DNA of 42,034 bases from Promethearchaeota archaeon (GTDB lineage: Archaea > Asgardarchaeota > Lokiarchaeia > Sigynarchaeales > SOKP01), in NCBI GenBank assembly GCA_019057975.1, contig JAHLWJ010000003.1, forward strand, positions 1-42,034, written 5' to 3'. The notes beneath the pieces are model-generated. The model saw nothing but the letters and a program-made list of their open reading frames with translations, ran no database searches and had not been told where the DNA came from. The position numbers and the translations under genes are program-made. Positions 24,501 to 32,858 of the stretch are shown here, in pieces; positions within the stretch are counted from its first letter, which is position 1, and every line of letters starts with the position of its first letter.

Positions 24501-25499
24501 TTATTTTAAATTTTTAAATTTTATAGGATCGTCCTTTTGAATAGATAGATTACATTTTTTCCCAATAATTTTATTAATTTCATTCTGCTCAAAATCACTT
24601 CTACCTTCAATTTTTTTATAAGTTAAATCTTTTAGATTAATTGTCTCGTTTTTATTTATATTTCTTGCTGCAACGATTTGCCTTTCTCTCTTTCTATATT
24701 CTATTTCTTTATTATTTAATTTAAATATTTCTCCTTTTCCAATAATATTAGATAATTTATTCAATCTATTTCTTAATTCAATAAAATCTTCACTGATAAT
24801 AGCTGATTCATAATCAATTCTTTTTTCACCTTTTTCTAAAACAATGTGTTTTTCAAAAAACCTTGCAGAAAGTAAATATGAATATTCAATTAAGTTATAA
24901 AAACTATCATTATTAAATTTAGTGTGGTCAGCATAACCCATTTTACAACAAAACATATCAGAAAAAATTTTAATTTTACCAAGATTAATTTTAGTAATAT
25001 TCGTAGGAAATGATTGAAAACCATACATTAAAATAAGTTTTTTCTTGTTAGCACCTAAAGTTTCGATTGCATAATCTATCTCGTTTGGATATCTACCACC
25101 AATTCCCAAAATAATTATTTTATTTATACTAGATAATTTTTTTAATAAGTAATATTCATCAAAACATACGGAATGTAGTTCGTAAGCATCTATTAATTCA
25201 TCATTTCTCATGCAAAAATCAAGTGAGGATAAATCAATTGGTAAAATTATTATTTTTAGTTTTAAGGATTTAGTATATTTAAATACTTTTATCCACTTTT
25301 CCTTATCTATCATCCAATTCCCAATTGTTTTATAATTCGGATGACTTTTAGGATATACAGCATCTTTATCAATAAACACTTGAAATTTTATATAATCAAC
25401 TTTTCCCAATTTAGCCGATTTTATTTGCTCCAATAAATAATCAAAATCACCTTCATGAGAAAAAGATGTTTCTGCGATAATTTCAAATTCATTTTTCAT
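24501..25499 (-). CDS. Divergent NeuB-family nonulosonate synthase (second copy)
   Basis: This 332-residue protein has the NeuB TIM barrel followed by a SAF-like tail, but its motifs are altered. EIGANHNGD is here AETSFSHEGD (9-18), the STGM loop is GIGGRYPNEID, and the LHC-x3-YP strand is MYGFQSFP. The metal-site histidines are kept (GYADHT, FFEKHIVLEKG), as are the KFQ strand and an Arg-rich SAF entry (KRERQIVAARNI). It should condense phosphoenolpyruvate with an amino-hexose, probably a different one from the neighbouring NeuB. It overlaps the cytidylyltransferase gene by 11 nt. A non-catalytic or changed-specificity paralogue is possible. Confidence 0.75.
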   Translation of the reverse strand: MKNEFEIIAETSFSHEGDFDYLLEQIKSAKLGKVDYIKFQVFIDKDAVYPKSHPNYKTIGNWMIDKEKWIKVFKYTKSLKLKIIILPIDLSSLDFCMRNDELIDAYELHSVCFDEYYLLKKLSSINKIIILGIGGRYPNEIDYAIETLGANKKKLILMYGFQSFPTNITKINLGKIKIFSDMFCCKMGYADHTKFNNDSFYNLIEYSYLLSARFFEKHIVLEKGEKRIDYESAIISEDFIELRNRLNKLSNIIGKGEIFKLNNKEIEYRKRERQIVAARNINKNETINLKDLTYKKIEGRSDFEQNEINKIIGKKCNLSIQKDDPIKFKNLK

Positions 25500-26313
25500 T
25501 TAAAGCCTCCAAATATTCTCCTTCCCTAAGATTAACTATTTTCGATTTTTTGATTCTTTCTTCCTTTTCTTTTCGTAAAGCGCTATAGGTAATCAGTAAA
25601 TCACCGGGGCATTTTACATTATCACTAACTTTATAATATAAGTTACTAATGTTGTTATTATTGCAAATAGATAATATATCAATATAATTTGGGATACTCT
25701 TTTGTTTTCCAATTATTTCTTCAGTACGTTTAAAATCATTAAGGGTATCAACAGTTAAAGACCACTCAGGATGTTTATGGTAATATTCTGGAATTAAAAC
25801 TTGGCAATTAAACTTTTCAGGTTGAAAAATATATAGAAACAAATACTGACTGAATTTTGGATCCATTAAAGAGTAACATTTTTTCAATGCTATAGTTTTA
25901 ATTACTTCTGCAGTAACTCCAATAGGAAGATATTCGGTTCTGGTATAATCAAAATTATATTTATTATGATACTTTATCATCAAATCTAAATATACTTCAT
26001 CTGTAAAAATATTATCACCCGTTATTCTGATAACATTATCGGCATTTTCTATTTTCGCAACTTCTAACATTCTATCTATAATAGATTCTCTGCTCCCTGC
26101 AAAAGATTTAATATTATTTTTAGAAGCTATTTCTATCAATATTTCATCTTCTTTATCTATAGATGTACAGAGATAAATTTCGTCTACATGCTTTGATCTC
26201 TTTATTTTTTTAATAATATATTCAATTAATTTTATTCCATTAATCTCTCTTAAAACTTTTTTGGATAATCTTTTTGAATTTGTACGAGCTATAATGCAAG
26301 CAACATTTCTCAA
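25489..26313 (-). CDS. SpsF/NeuA-like cytidylyltransferase for nonulosonic acids
   Basis: This protein (about 274 residues) is of the acylneuraminate cytidylyltransferase/SpsF group. It would activate the nonulosonate as a CMP-sugar. Motifs are NVACIIARTNSKRLSKKVL, the CTP-binding start, then FAGSRESIIDRMLEVAK and VIRITGDNIFTDEVYLD with the metal-binding Asp. I place the start at TTG 26313. GGAGG lies 7 nt upstream, the TTGA overlaps the preceding neuB stop, and the protein then starts right at the first beta strand. An in-frame ATG at 26328 would put the ribosome site inside the coding region. The C-terminal 50 residues are basic and unrecognised. Confidence 0.82.
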   Translation of the reverse strand: MRNVACIIARTNSKRLSKKVLREINGIKLIEYIIKKIKRSKHVDEIYLCTSIDKEDEILIEIASKNNIKSFAGSRESIIDRMLEVAKIENADNVIRITGDNIFTDEVYLDLMIKYHNKYNFDYTRTEYLPIGVTAEVIKTIALKKCYSLMDPKFSQYLFLYIFQPEKFNCQVLIPEYYHKHPEWSLTVDTLNDFKRTEEIIGKQKSIPNYIDILSICNNNNISNLYYKVSDNVKCPGDLLITYSALRKEKEERIKKSKIVNLREGEYLEALNEK

Positions 26314-27350
26314 ATTAAATCCTCCCATTTGATTAATTCATCTTCATTAATATCTTTATTTACTTTTCTACCCAAAATATATTTAATCTCATCTGGTCTT
26401 ATACCTGTTCCTGGTCTTTTAAAATCTATATCTAATTTTTGTAAAATCTCACCTTCTTTTATCTTTCTCTTAGTAACAACACTTCTTCTAAAAGATTCTC
26501 TTTGCTTCTTTTCTTGTTCCGAAACAACTCTTCTATATTCCCCTAAAGCAGTTACTATTCTTTTTCCTTCTTCTACAATTATTTTCATCTCATCAGGATT
26601 AGCTGATACAGCATGATCCCAACCAGGCATTGTTTTATCCAAAGTAAAATGTTTTTCAATTACTTTTGCACCTAATACAATAGCTGCTAAAGGAATAGAA
26701 GTGCCAATGGTATGGTCAGAAAATCCAACTGGGATAATAAATGTTTTATTTAGCATTTCAATATTTCGTAAATTTATAATCTTATCATCTGGTGGATAGA
26801 TAGCAATGCAATGAAATAAAATCACTTCTTTATTCCCTGTCTCATAGATAGTATTAAGCGCAGTTTCTATTTCCGCTAAACTTCCCATTCCAGTAGATAA
26901 TATAATTGTCTTACCTTTTTCAGATATATATTCTAAAAAAGATAAATTATTCAAATCCATAGAAGCAACTTTAAAAAAGGGAACTTTTAATTCATTTAAC
27001 ATATCTACTTCTTCGGGTGTAGTTGGGGTAGAACAAAAAGTAATTTTTTTCCTATCACAATATTTTTTCAGAATAACATGTTCTTCTTTGGAAAGTGAAA
27101 ATTTTTCCACCATTTCTTCAAGAGTTCCAAATTTTTTATCTACAAACTGATTTTTTTCTTTATAAAAACCTTTTGTAAATAGAGATTCCTTAGTCCAGGA
27201 TTGAAATTTGACTGCGTCACAACCACATTCTTTAGCTTTGTCAATCATTTTTTTAGCTAAATTAATATCTCCATTATGATTCGCTCCAATTTCTGCAATA
27301 ATATATGGATATTTTCTGTTAACCAATTTATTATAAAATTCATTCATCAT
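26310..27350 (-). CDS. neuB: N-acetylneuraminate/legionaminate synthase
   Basis: This protein (about 346 residues) is a canonical sialic-acid synthase. It has AEIGANHNGDINLAKKMI, DAVKFQSW, TILSTGM-type loop (IILSTGMGSLAEIE), LFHCIAIYP, VGFSDHT and VIEKHFTLDK in the barrel, then a SAF/antifreeze-like domain beginning SFRRSVVTKRKIKEGEIL. It condenses PEP with an N-acetylated mannosamine-type sugar. Given legB/legC in the operon the substrate is probably 2,4-diacetamido-2,4,6-trideoxymannose (LegI role). GGAGG lies 4 nt before ATG 27350 and 7 nt before ATG 27347, so one of these is the start; a third ATG overlaps the stop of the upstream gene. Confidence 0.88.
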   Translation of the reverse strand: MMNEFYNKLVNRKYPYIIAEIGANHNGDINLAKKMIDKAKECGCDAVKFQSWTKESLFTKGFYKEKNQFVDKKFGTLEEMVEKFSLSKEEHVILKKYCDRKKITFCSTPTTPEEVDMLNELKVPFFKVASMDLNNLSFLEYISEKGKTIILSTGMGSLAEIETALNTIYETGNKEVILFHCIAIYPPDDKIINLRNIEMLNKTFIIPVGFSDHTIGTSIPLAAIVLGAKVIEKHFTLDKTMPGWDHAVSANPDEMKIIVEEGKRIVTALGEYRRVVSEQEKKQRESFRRSVVTKRKIKEGEILQKLDIDFKRPGTGIRPDEIKYILGRKVNKDINEDELIKWEDLI

Positions 27351-28266
27351 ATTTCCTCCATTCACTTATCGGCAAAATTTCACTCCACCAACCGTTTAAT
27401 ATTTTACTATAATTTTTATTTATTACATCAATATATCTCTTACAAAAATTATCATCTTGTATATATTTATTTAATGTATTAATCTCTTCCAATTTTTTAT
27501 TATATATTTCTGTCGCTTGTTTCATTTTATGATCTTTACAATATGTCAAGAGATTTTTATAATGTATTCGTTTTGTTTTTACACCTTTCTGTAATACAGT
27601 TTTATTTAATTTCTTGCTTATTCCTACAAAATTGTTATTATGTTGTCTATAATAAGTAATTGCCTCTTTAATAAATCCACCTTTACATTTATTTAGTAAT
27701 AGTATAGAGAATATCCACCAATCTACAGCTATTATTTCTTTTGGAATAGATAAATCTTTTAATTTATTAACTTTTGCTGCCGCATTTCCTAAACCAAATA
27801 AATTTCTGTTAACTATTTCTAAATAACTTGTATATTCTGCTTTTTTTAGTAAATTATTATAATAGGACTCTTGAATAACATTTTTTATTTCATTTATTAA
27901 ATATATTTCATTAAAAATAAAATCATATTTTTCCAGCTTATTTATCGATACTGAGATTCTATTTAAGGAAAAATAATCATCTGTATCTGAAAATATAACA
28001 TATTTATAATCATTTTCTATTGCATATTTTATTCCCAACATTCTTATTTCTGCAGGAGTTAATTTATTTTTAATATCTATGATAGTTATTCTTTTATTTT
28101 TTAATGGAAACTCCCCTATAAATCCATCGTTTAAAATTAAAATATCAAATTTATTCATATCTTGAGATTCAATAGAATTACAATAATCTAATAAATATTT
28201 ATCTACATCTTTATAAATAACACCAAAAAACAATGTATTATTTTTCTTCATTTTTACAATTCTCAT
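27340..28266 (-). CDS. GT2-like glycosyltransferase beside the neu genes
   Basis: This 308-residue protein has a GT-A-like N-terminus (NTLFFGVIYKDVDKYLLDYC, DILILNDGF) and the motif YVIFSDTDDYFSLNR near 88-102, a DxD-type metal site. EIIAVDWWIFSILLLNKCKG resembles the acceptor/base region of GT2 enzymes. The C-terminal third is helical and basic. Similar proteins occur beside NeuB in other polysaccharide loci, so it may use the nonulosonate, but that is inference. The start could be the internal Met at residue 6 (28251). It overlaps the neuB start by a few bases, showing tight coupling. Confidence 0.68.
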   Translation of the reverse strand: MRIVKMKKNNTLFFGVIYKDVDKYLLDYCNSIESQDMNKFDILILNDGFIGEFPLKNKRITIIDIKNKLTPAEIRMLGIKYAIENDYKYVIFSDTDDYFSLNRISVSINKLEKYDFIFNEIYLINEIKNVIQESYYNNLLKKAEYTSYLEIVNRNLFGLGNAAAKVNKLKDLSIPKEIIAVDWWIFSILLLNKCKGGFIKEAITYYRQHNNNFVGISKKLNKTVLQKGVKTKRIHYKNLLTYCKDHKMKQATEIYNKKLEEINTLNKYIQDDNFCKRYIDVINKNYSKILNGWWSEILPISEWRKYDE

Positions 28267-28351
28267 ACTTTTTTATAATATCTCTCCACATCCTAAAGTC
28301 TCATCATCAGGATGAGGAGAGATTACTAAGATTTTCTTTCTTACTCCTTTT

Positions 28352-29113
28352 TTATCTTGCACTATATCCGCCATCCACAATTAAATTAGTTCCAGTTATC
28401 CAACGAGAAGCATTAGACAATAAAAAAGCACAGGTATTAGCAATATCTTCCGGTTTTCCCAAACCCAAGGGATGCATATCTATGATTGATTTCTTAGATT
28501 CGTCTGGGAGACTTTCAAACATTTTATTCAACATCTCTGTTTCTACTACCCCAGGTAAAATACAATTAACTCTAATATTTTTCTTGGCTAATTCTAAAGA
28601 CATTGCCTTTGCTCCTGAAATTAATGCCCCTTTTGAGGCACAATAAGCAACCTTTCCCGGCTGGCCTAAAATTCCCATCACAGAAGATATAAATACAAAA
28701 CTTGCCCCGGTTTTCTCTAAATATTTTTTCTTCGAAATTATTCTGGCCAATTCAAATCCTGCAATTACATTTACAGAAAATATCTCTTCATAATAAGAAG
28801 ATTGCATACTCCTTAATGGTAAAGTCATTTCTATTCCAGCAGAATGAGCAAAACCTGATATCTTACCTACTTTATGTACAGCAATATTTACAACTTCTTC
28901 TAATTTATTATATTTAGTAATATCCTGAGAAATAATTAAATGATTTCTTTTTTCTAATTTATTATAAGTCTCTTTAAGTCTTTCTTTGTTTCGAGCGATT
29001 AAAATTATATTAGCTCCCAATTGACTAAAAGTTATTGCACATTTTCTTCCGATGCCAGAAGAAGCACCGGTTATTATAATATTTTTATTTTTTAAGTTGA
29101 AAATAGAATCCAA
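28352..29113 (-). CDS. fabG: 3-oxoacyl-ACP reductase-like SDR of the acyl cassette
   Basis: This 253-residue classical SDR has TGASSGIG (15-22), SVNVIAGFELA, Ser143/144 and Tyr157-x3-Lys161 (YCASK). Its C-terminal WITGTNLIVDGGYS is typical of FabG. It would reduce a 3-oxoacyl-ACP to the 3-hydroxyacyl-ACP with NADPH. HSAG replaces the usual NNAG at 90-93. I take the start at TTG 29113 because GAGGAG lies 7 nt before it. It directly follows the ACP gene and a KAS III gene. As SDRs are versatile it could instead act on a sugar, but the neighbours favour the acyl role. Confidence 0.82.
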   Translation of the reverse strand: MDSIFNLKNKNIIITGASSGIGRKCAITFSQLGANIILIARNKERLKETYNKLEKRNHLIISQDITKYNKLEEVVNIAVHKVGKISGFAHSAGIEMTLPLRSMQSSYYEEIFSVNVIAGFELARIISKKKYLEKTGASFVFISSVMGILGQPGKVAYCASKGALISGAKAMSLELAKKNIRVNCILPGVVETEMLNKMFESLPDESKKSIIDMHPLGLGKPEDIANTCAFLLSNASRWITGTNLIVDGGYSAR

Positions 29114-29139
29114 TACTGAACTCCTCTTCCAAATAATTT

Positions 29140-29388
29140 TTACTCAAAATGATCTATTCCAATTAAATCCATTAAACTACTAACTGTAGTAATCTTTACA
29201 AAATCTGATGATGGAATTTGTTTACTGAAATTCTTATCAATCATTGCAATAATAGATAATACGCTTAAAGAGTCATATTCTTCTAAATCTTTTAAATTGG
29301 TCTCTAAAGTAATTTCTTGATCTTTATCTTCTATTTCTAAAGCATCTTTTAATTCGTTTATAAAATCATCGGTCTTCATTTTTTCCAT
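29140..29388 (-). CDS. Dedicated acyl carrier protein
   Basis: This is an 82-residue acidic, helical protein with the phosphopantetheine site EYDSLSVLSII; Ser40 is the attachment residue. DSLS in place of DSLD/DSLE marks it as a specialised ACP rather than the housekeeping fatty-acid ACP. It would carry the malonyl and acyl groups handled by the flanking FabD, KAS III and FabG. AAGGAGA lies about 8 nt before the ATG; a second Met at residue 4 is also possible. The gene sits 13 nt after the KAS III stop and 26 nt before the reductase start. Confidence 0.9.
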   Translation of the reverse strand: MEKMKTDDFINELKDALEIEDKDQEITLETNLKDLEEYDSLSVLSIIAMIDKNFSKQIPSSDFVKITTVSSLMDLIGIDHFE

Positions 29389-29401
29389 TATATCTTTCTC
29401 C

Positions 29402-30400
29402 TTATATAGTAATTATTGCACCTCCCCAAGAATAACCTACTCCAAAACCTACTAAAAGTACCATATCATTTCTTTTAATAATGTCGGCCTCTAAAGAATC
29501 TTTAATTGCTATAGGTATAGTATTAGATACGGTATTGCCTTTAAGTAATAAATTTTCACAAAATTTATTTTTAGCAATATTAATTTTTTTCCTTAAATAC
29601 TCATTCATATACTTATTAGATTGATGAAAAATAACATAATCTATCTCATCTAAAGTTGTGTTATTCTTTTTTAATGTTTCTGAAACAACCTTTGGTACAG
29701 CCTTAATGGTAAAATTAAATATTTCTGATCCATTCATATATAGATTATTATTTGTCCTGATATTACCTGAACCATCATCTGTTTCCTTGGCATCGGGACT
29801 ATACCTATTTCTTAGTCCACCATTAGGTATGATAAGATTTTTATACCCACTTCCATCTGTACCTAAAACAAATTCACCTATCTGTTCTTCTTCTGATTTT
29901 TCAATAATAGTAGCTGCAGCAGCATCTCCAAAGATTGTTCTATTACCTTTATCCTTAGGATGAATATGTTTGGTATAAGTTTCGGAAGTAATTAATAAAA
30001 TATTAGTGGCAATCTTAGAATTTATTAGAGATTTTGACAAAGCAAGTCCATAGACAAAACCAGAACATCCTAAATTATAATCAAAGGCTCCTATTTTTTT
30101 GTTTAAACCTAATCTATCCTGTAAAATGCAAGCTCCAGAAGGTAGATAATATTCCGGGCTTTGAGTACAAAAAAGAAGAAAATCTATTTTATTTTTATCA
30201 TAATTTTTTAAGATTTTCTTTCCAGATATCAAGGCTAAATCTAGGGCTGTTTCGTCTTCTCCTGCAATATGTCTCTCCCTTATGCCTACTTTTTTTTCAA
30301 TTTTTGCTGACGACCAACCGTGAAACTCTTTTGCCAATTGGTCATTAGTAACAATTTTCTCTGGTAAATAATATTCTATATTGGTTATTTTTACTCCCAT
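29402..30400 (-). CDS. fabH: Beta-ketoacyl-ACP synthase III
   Basis: This 332-residue thiolase-fold enzyme has the KAS III triad: Cys112 in NLGCSGFVYGL, His259 in VIFHQSNKY, and Asn289 in GNTVSNTIP. GFGVGYSWGGAII closes the fold. It would condense an acyl-CoA (acetyl-CoA by analogy) with malonyl-ACP to give 3-oxoacyl-ACP. HQSN in place of HQAN and its place beside a private ACP suggest a specialised surface-glycan enzyme. Fatty-acid genes fabF, fabZ and fabI are absent here, so one condensation cycle is most likely. The first acyl donor cannot be told from sequence. Confidence 0.87.
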   Translation of the reverse strand: MGVKITNIEYYLPEKIVTNDQLAKEFHGWSSAKIEKKVGIRERHIAGEDETALDLALISGKKILKNYDKNKIDFLLFCTQSPEYYLPSGACILQDRLGLNKKIGAFDYNLGCSGFVYGLALSKSLINSKIATNILLITSETYTKHIHPKDKGNRTIFGDAAAATIIEKSEEEQIGEFVLGTDGSGYKNLIIPNGGLRNRYSPDAKETDDGSGNIRTNNNLYMNGSEIFNFTIKAVPKVVSETLKKNNTTLDEIDYVIFHQSNKYMNEYLRKKINIAKNKFCENLLLKGNTVSNTIPIAIKDSLEADIIKRNDMVLLVGFGVGYSWGGAIITI

Positions 30401-30468
30401 AATAAATTCCTTTTTATAATATTTTAAATTTTATACAAATTTTAAAGATTATGTATCTTATTTTTTGT

Positions 30469-31410
30469 TTAGCTTAATTTTTTTATTACTTTCTCCAGAG
30501 ATTCTGAATCACTTACATTATATACCTTTGCCTTGGGCAATATCTGTTTGATCAGTTTTTTTAATACATTCCCTGGACCAACTTCTATAAAATTATTAAT
30601 TCCTTCTGAATTCATTTTTTCAATAATATCTACCCATTTTATGGGATGAGTCATCAGTTCTATTAAAGCATTTTTTATCTCTTCTTTAGTCTTTACATAA
30701 TCAGCCGTTACATTATAAATTATAGGTATTTGTGGATCTTGTATATTTATATTTTTTATATAGCCGGCTAAATTTTCTTTTGCTTTTTTCATTAAAGAGG
30801 AATGAAAAGGAGCACTTACTTTTATAGGTATTATATTTATTTCTTCCTCTTCCTTTCCTAATATTAATAATTCTTCGATTGCTTCACTCTTACCAGAAAC
30901 CACAATCTGATAAGGAGAATTATAATTAGCTATCTCTATGGATCCAAACTTAGAAACCTTTTTAATTAATTCTTCCATCTTATCTTTCTTTAAGCTTATA
31001 ATTGCAGCCATAGAGCCAGTACCAAGAGGGGTAGCAGTTTGCATATATTGCCCTCTTTTTCTGACTAATTTAATTGCCTCTTCAAATTCAAGAGAAGAGG
31101 CGGCTACTAAAGCAGAATATTCTCCCAAACTATGGCCAGCTACTATACTAGGATTAATATTATTCTTTTGAAGCAGTTTATATAAAATTATGCTCATAGT
31201 TAATATTGCCGGCTGAGCATTTATGGTTTTGTTTAAATCTTCTTCTGGCCCTTCTAAACATGATTTTTTTAAATCAATTGTTTCATATTTAAGAGCTATA
31301 TTAGCCTTATCGAACAATTCAGTAGCCTCTTTATAATTTTTTATTAAATCTTTCCCCATTCCAACCTCTTGCGAGCCTTGACCAGGGAAGACAAAAGCAA
31401 GTTTTAGCAT
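30469..31410 (-). CDS. fabD: Malonyl-CoA:ACP transacylase
   Basis: This 313-residue protein has all the FabD landmarks: FPGQGSQ (8-14), GHSLGEYSALVAA with nucleophile Ser94, Arg119 (RKRGQYMQ) that binds the malonyl carboxylate, His203 in SAPFHSSLM, and a VGPGNVLKKLI C-terminal motif. It loads malonate onto the ACP two genes downstream. FabD is normally a single housekeeping gene; its presence in this glycan operon means the cassette can load its own carrier. Whether another copy exists in the genome is not visible. Confidence 0.92.
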   Translation of the reverse strand: MLKLAFVFPGQGSQEVGMGKDLIKNYKEATELFDKANIALKYETIDLKKSCLEGPEEDLNKTINAQPAILTMSIILYKLLQKNNINPSIVAGHSLGEYSALVAASSLEFEEAIKLVRKRGQYMQTATPLGTGSMAAIISLKKDKMEELIKKVSKFGSIEIANYNSPYQIVVSGKSEAIEELLILGKEEEEINIIPIKVSAPFHSSLMKKAKENLAGYIKNINIQDPQIPIIYNVTADYVKTKEEIKNALIELMTHPIKWVDIIEKMNSEGINNFIEVGPGNVLKKLIKQILPKAKVYNVSDSESLEKVIKKLS

Positions 31411-31495
31411 ATTTTACCTTTACAAATTATTTTTGTTATTTTTTTAATTTTATTAATAAAAATAAACAATTAAGAATTTTTAAAAAGTTTTAATT

Positions 31496-32122
31496 TTATA
31501 TATTTTTTCCAGGAACTCCAAATACCATACATTTTGAAGGAACATTTCTCATAACTACAGAATTAGCACTTATCTTAGCTTGAAATCCTACTTTTTTATA
31601 TGAAATAACTGTTGCATGGGTGCCTACAAACACATCATTTTCTAATTTAACAAAACTATTTAAAGCTGCATATGGTGATAAGATACTATATTTTCCAACT
31701 TTAACATCATGTCCACAAGATGCATAAGTATTCATCATCACAAAATCATCTAATAATACATTATCACTTACAACACAATAAGGACAAATAACTACACCTT
31801 CTCCAATTTTTGCTGTTGGAACTATCAAAGCAGATGGATGAATCAAAGAAATAAATTTTGCACCTCTTTTCTTTAATTTATTAATAGCTCTTTTTTTTAT
31901 ATCTACATCTCCAATTGCTATAATGAAACGATCATTTTCATCAATTTTATAATTGTCATCATTACCAATTATACCTACTTTAGTGTTGTACCCATCTAAG
32001 TCATTTTGATTATATGATAAAAATCCTTTTATTCTATAATTCTTCTTAGAAAAAGTATCATCTGCCCAATAATATACTTCCCTGGCGAATCCTCCCGCTC
32101 CTACAATAATAATATTATACAT
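31496..32122 (-). CDS. NeuD/PglD-family sugar acyltransferase (second)
   Basis: This 208-residue protein has a PglD-like N-terminal Rossmann domain (IIIVGAGGFAREVYYWADD) and a left-handed beta-helix of hexapeptide repeats from about residue 100 (AKIGEGVVICPYCVVSDNVL, YASCGHDVKVGKYSILSPYA). The conserved GHDVKVG histidine is the expected general base. It would transfer an acyl group to a sugar amine. It lies between the other acyltransferase and the FabD/KAS III/ACP/FabG cassette, so it is a good candidate for using an ACP-bound 3-hydroxyacyl donor; the C-terminus stops early (VPGKNI). Confidence 0.78.
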   Translation of the reverse strand: MYNIIIVGAGGFAREVYYWADDTFSKKNYRIKGFLSYNQNDLDGYNTKVGIIGNDDNYKIDENDRFIIAIGDVDIKKRAINKLKKRGAKFISLIHPSALIVPTAKIGEGVVICPYCVVSDNVLLDDFVMMNTYASCGHDVKVGKYSILSPYAALNSFVKLENDVFVGTHATVISYKKVGFQAKISANSVVMRNVPSKCMVFGVPGKNI

Positions 32123-32210
32123 TTATAAATCTCCCTTTATTAATTAAAGCATAATTATCATTACAAATAATTAGTATTAATATTTATTATGGTTATTTTT
32201 AAGTTCAATT

Positions 32211-32858
32211 TTATTTTTTGTTTTCCACAATTTTCGCTGGATTTCCTACAATGATTACATTATCAGGAACATTTTTTATAACTACACTACCTGCACCGAT
32301 AGTAACATTTTTACCTATTTTTACTCCTTGAATTATTGTCGCACCAATGCCAATAAAACTTAATTCATTTATCACTACACTACCTGAAATATGAGTTCCG
32401 GGAGCAATATGACAATGGTCTCCTATTTTACAATTATGTCCTATTATGGCCCCCGTATTTACAATACAATTTTTGCCGATAGATGAATCAATATTAATTA
32501 TGTTTCCTGGCATAATAACAGTTCCCTCATCTATCCTAACACTTTCATCAATAATAGCTTCAGGTGAAATAATTACGGGAAATTTATAACCGATTTCTTT
32601 CGCCATATTAAATAATGTATATCTTTTTGTATTATCTTTAGTACTGCCTATAGTAATTAATGCATAGTGTATGCCGCTATTGTAAATATTTCTCAAATCA
32701 TTATCTGTACCTATTATCTTAATTCCACTTATCAAACTTTCTGCTTTATAATTATCGACAATACCAAGAATTTTAAAGTTATCTAATTTTTTCAATATTG
32801 ATATAACTACTTTACAATGTCCACCGCCACCAATTAAAACAATCTTCTTTTTAGCCAT
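32211..32858 (-). CDS. NeuD/PglD-family sugar N-acetyltransferase, LegH-like
   Basis: This 215-residue protein has VLIGGGGHCKVVISILKKL at the N-terminus and hexapeptide beta-helix repeats (GTVIMPGNIINIDSSIGKNC, TGAIIGHNCKIGDHCHIAPG) with His in GHNCKIG as the likely base. It ends VIIVGNPAKIVENKK. It overlaps the legC stop by 8 nt. In legionaminate synthesis this is the place of LegH, which acetylates the 4-amino group of the UDP- or GDP-sugar made by LegB and LegC. With two such enzymes in the operon, one may use acetyl-CoA and the other a different acyl donor. Confidence 0.82.
   Translation of the reverse strand: MAKKKIVLIGGGGHCKVVISILKKLDNFKILGIVDNYKAESLISGIKIIGTDNDLRNIYNSGIHYALITIGSTKDNTKRYTLFNMAKEIGYKFPVIISPEAIIDESVRIDEGTVIMPGNIINIDSSIGKNCIVNTGAIIGHNCKIGDHCHIAPGTHISGSVVINELSFIGIGATIIQGVKIGKNVTIGAGSVVIKNVPDNVIIVGNPAKIVENKK

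Noticed and set aside
28233..28646. 137-codon plus-strand ORF
   Set aside because: Overlaps the certain FabG gene on the other strand; no ribosome site or protein features.
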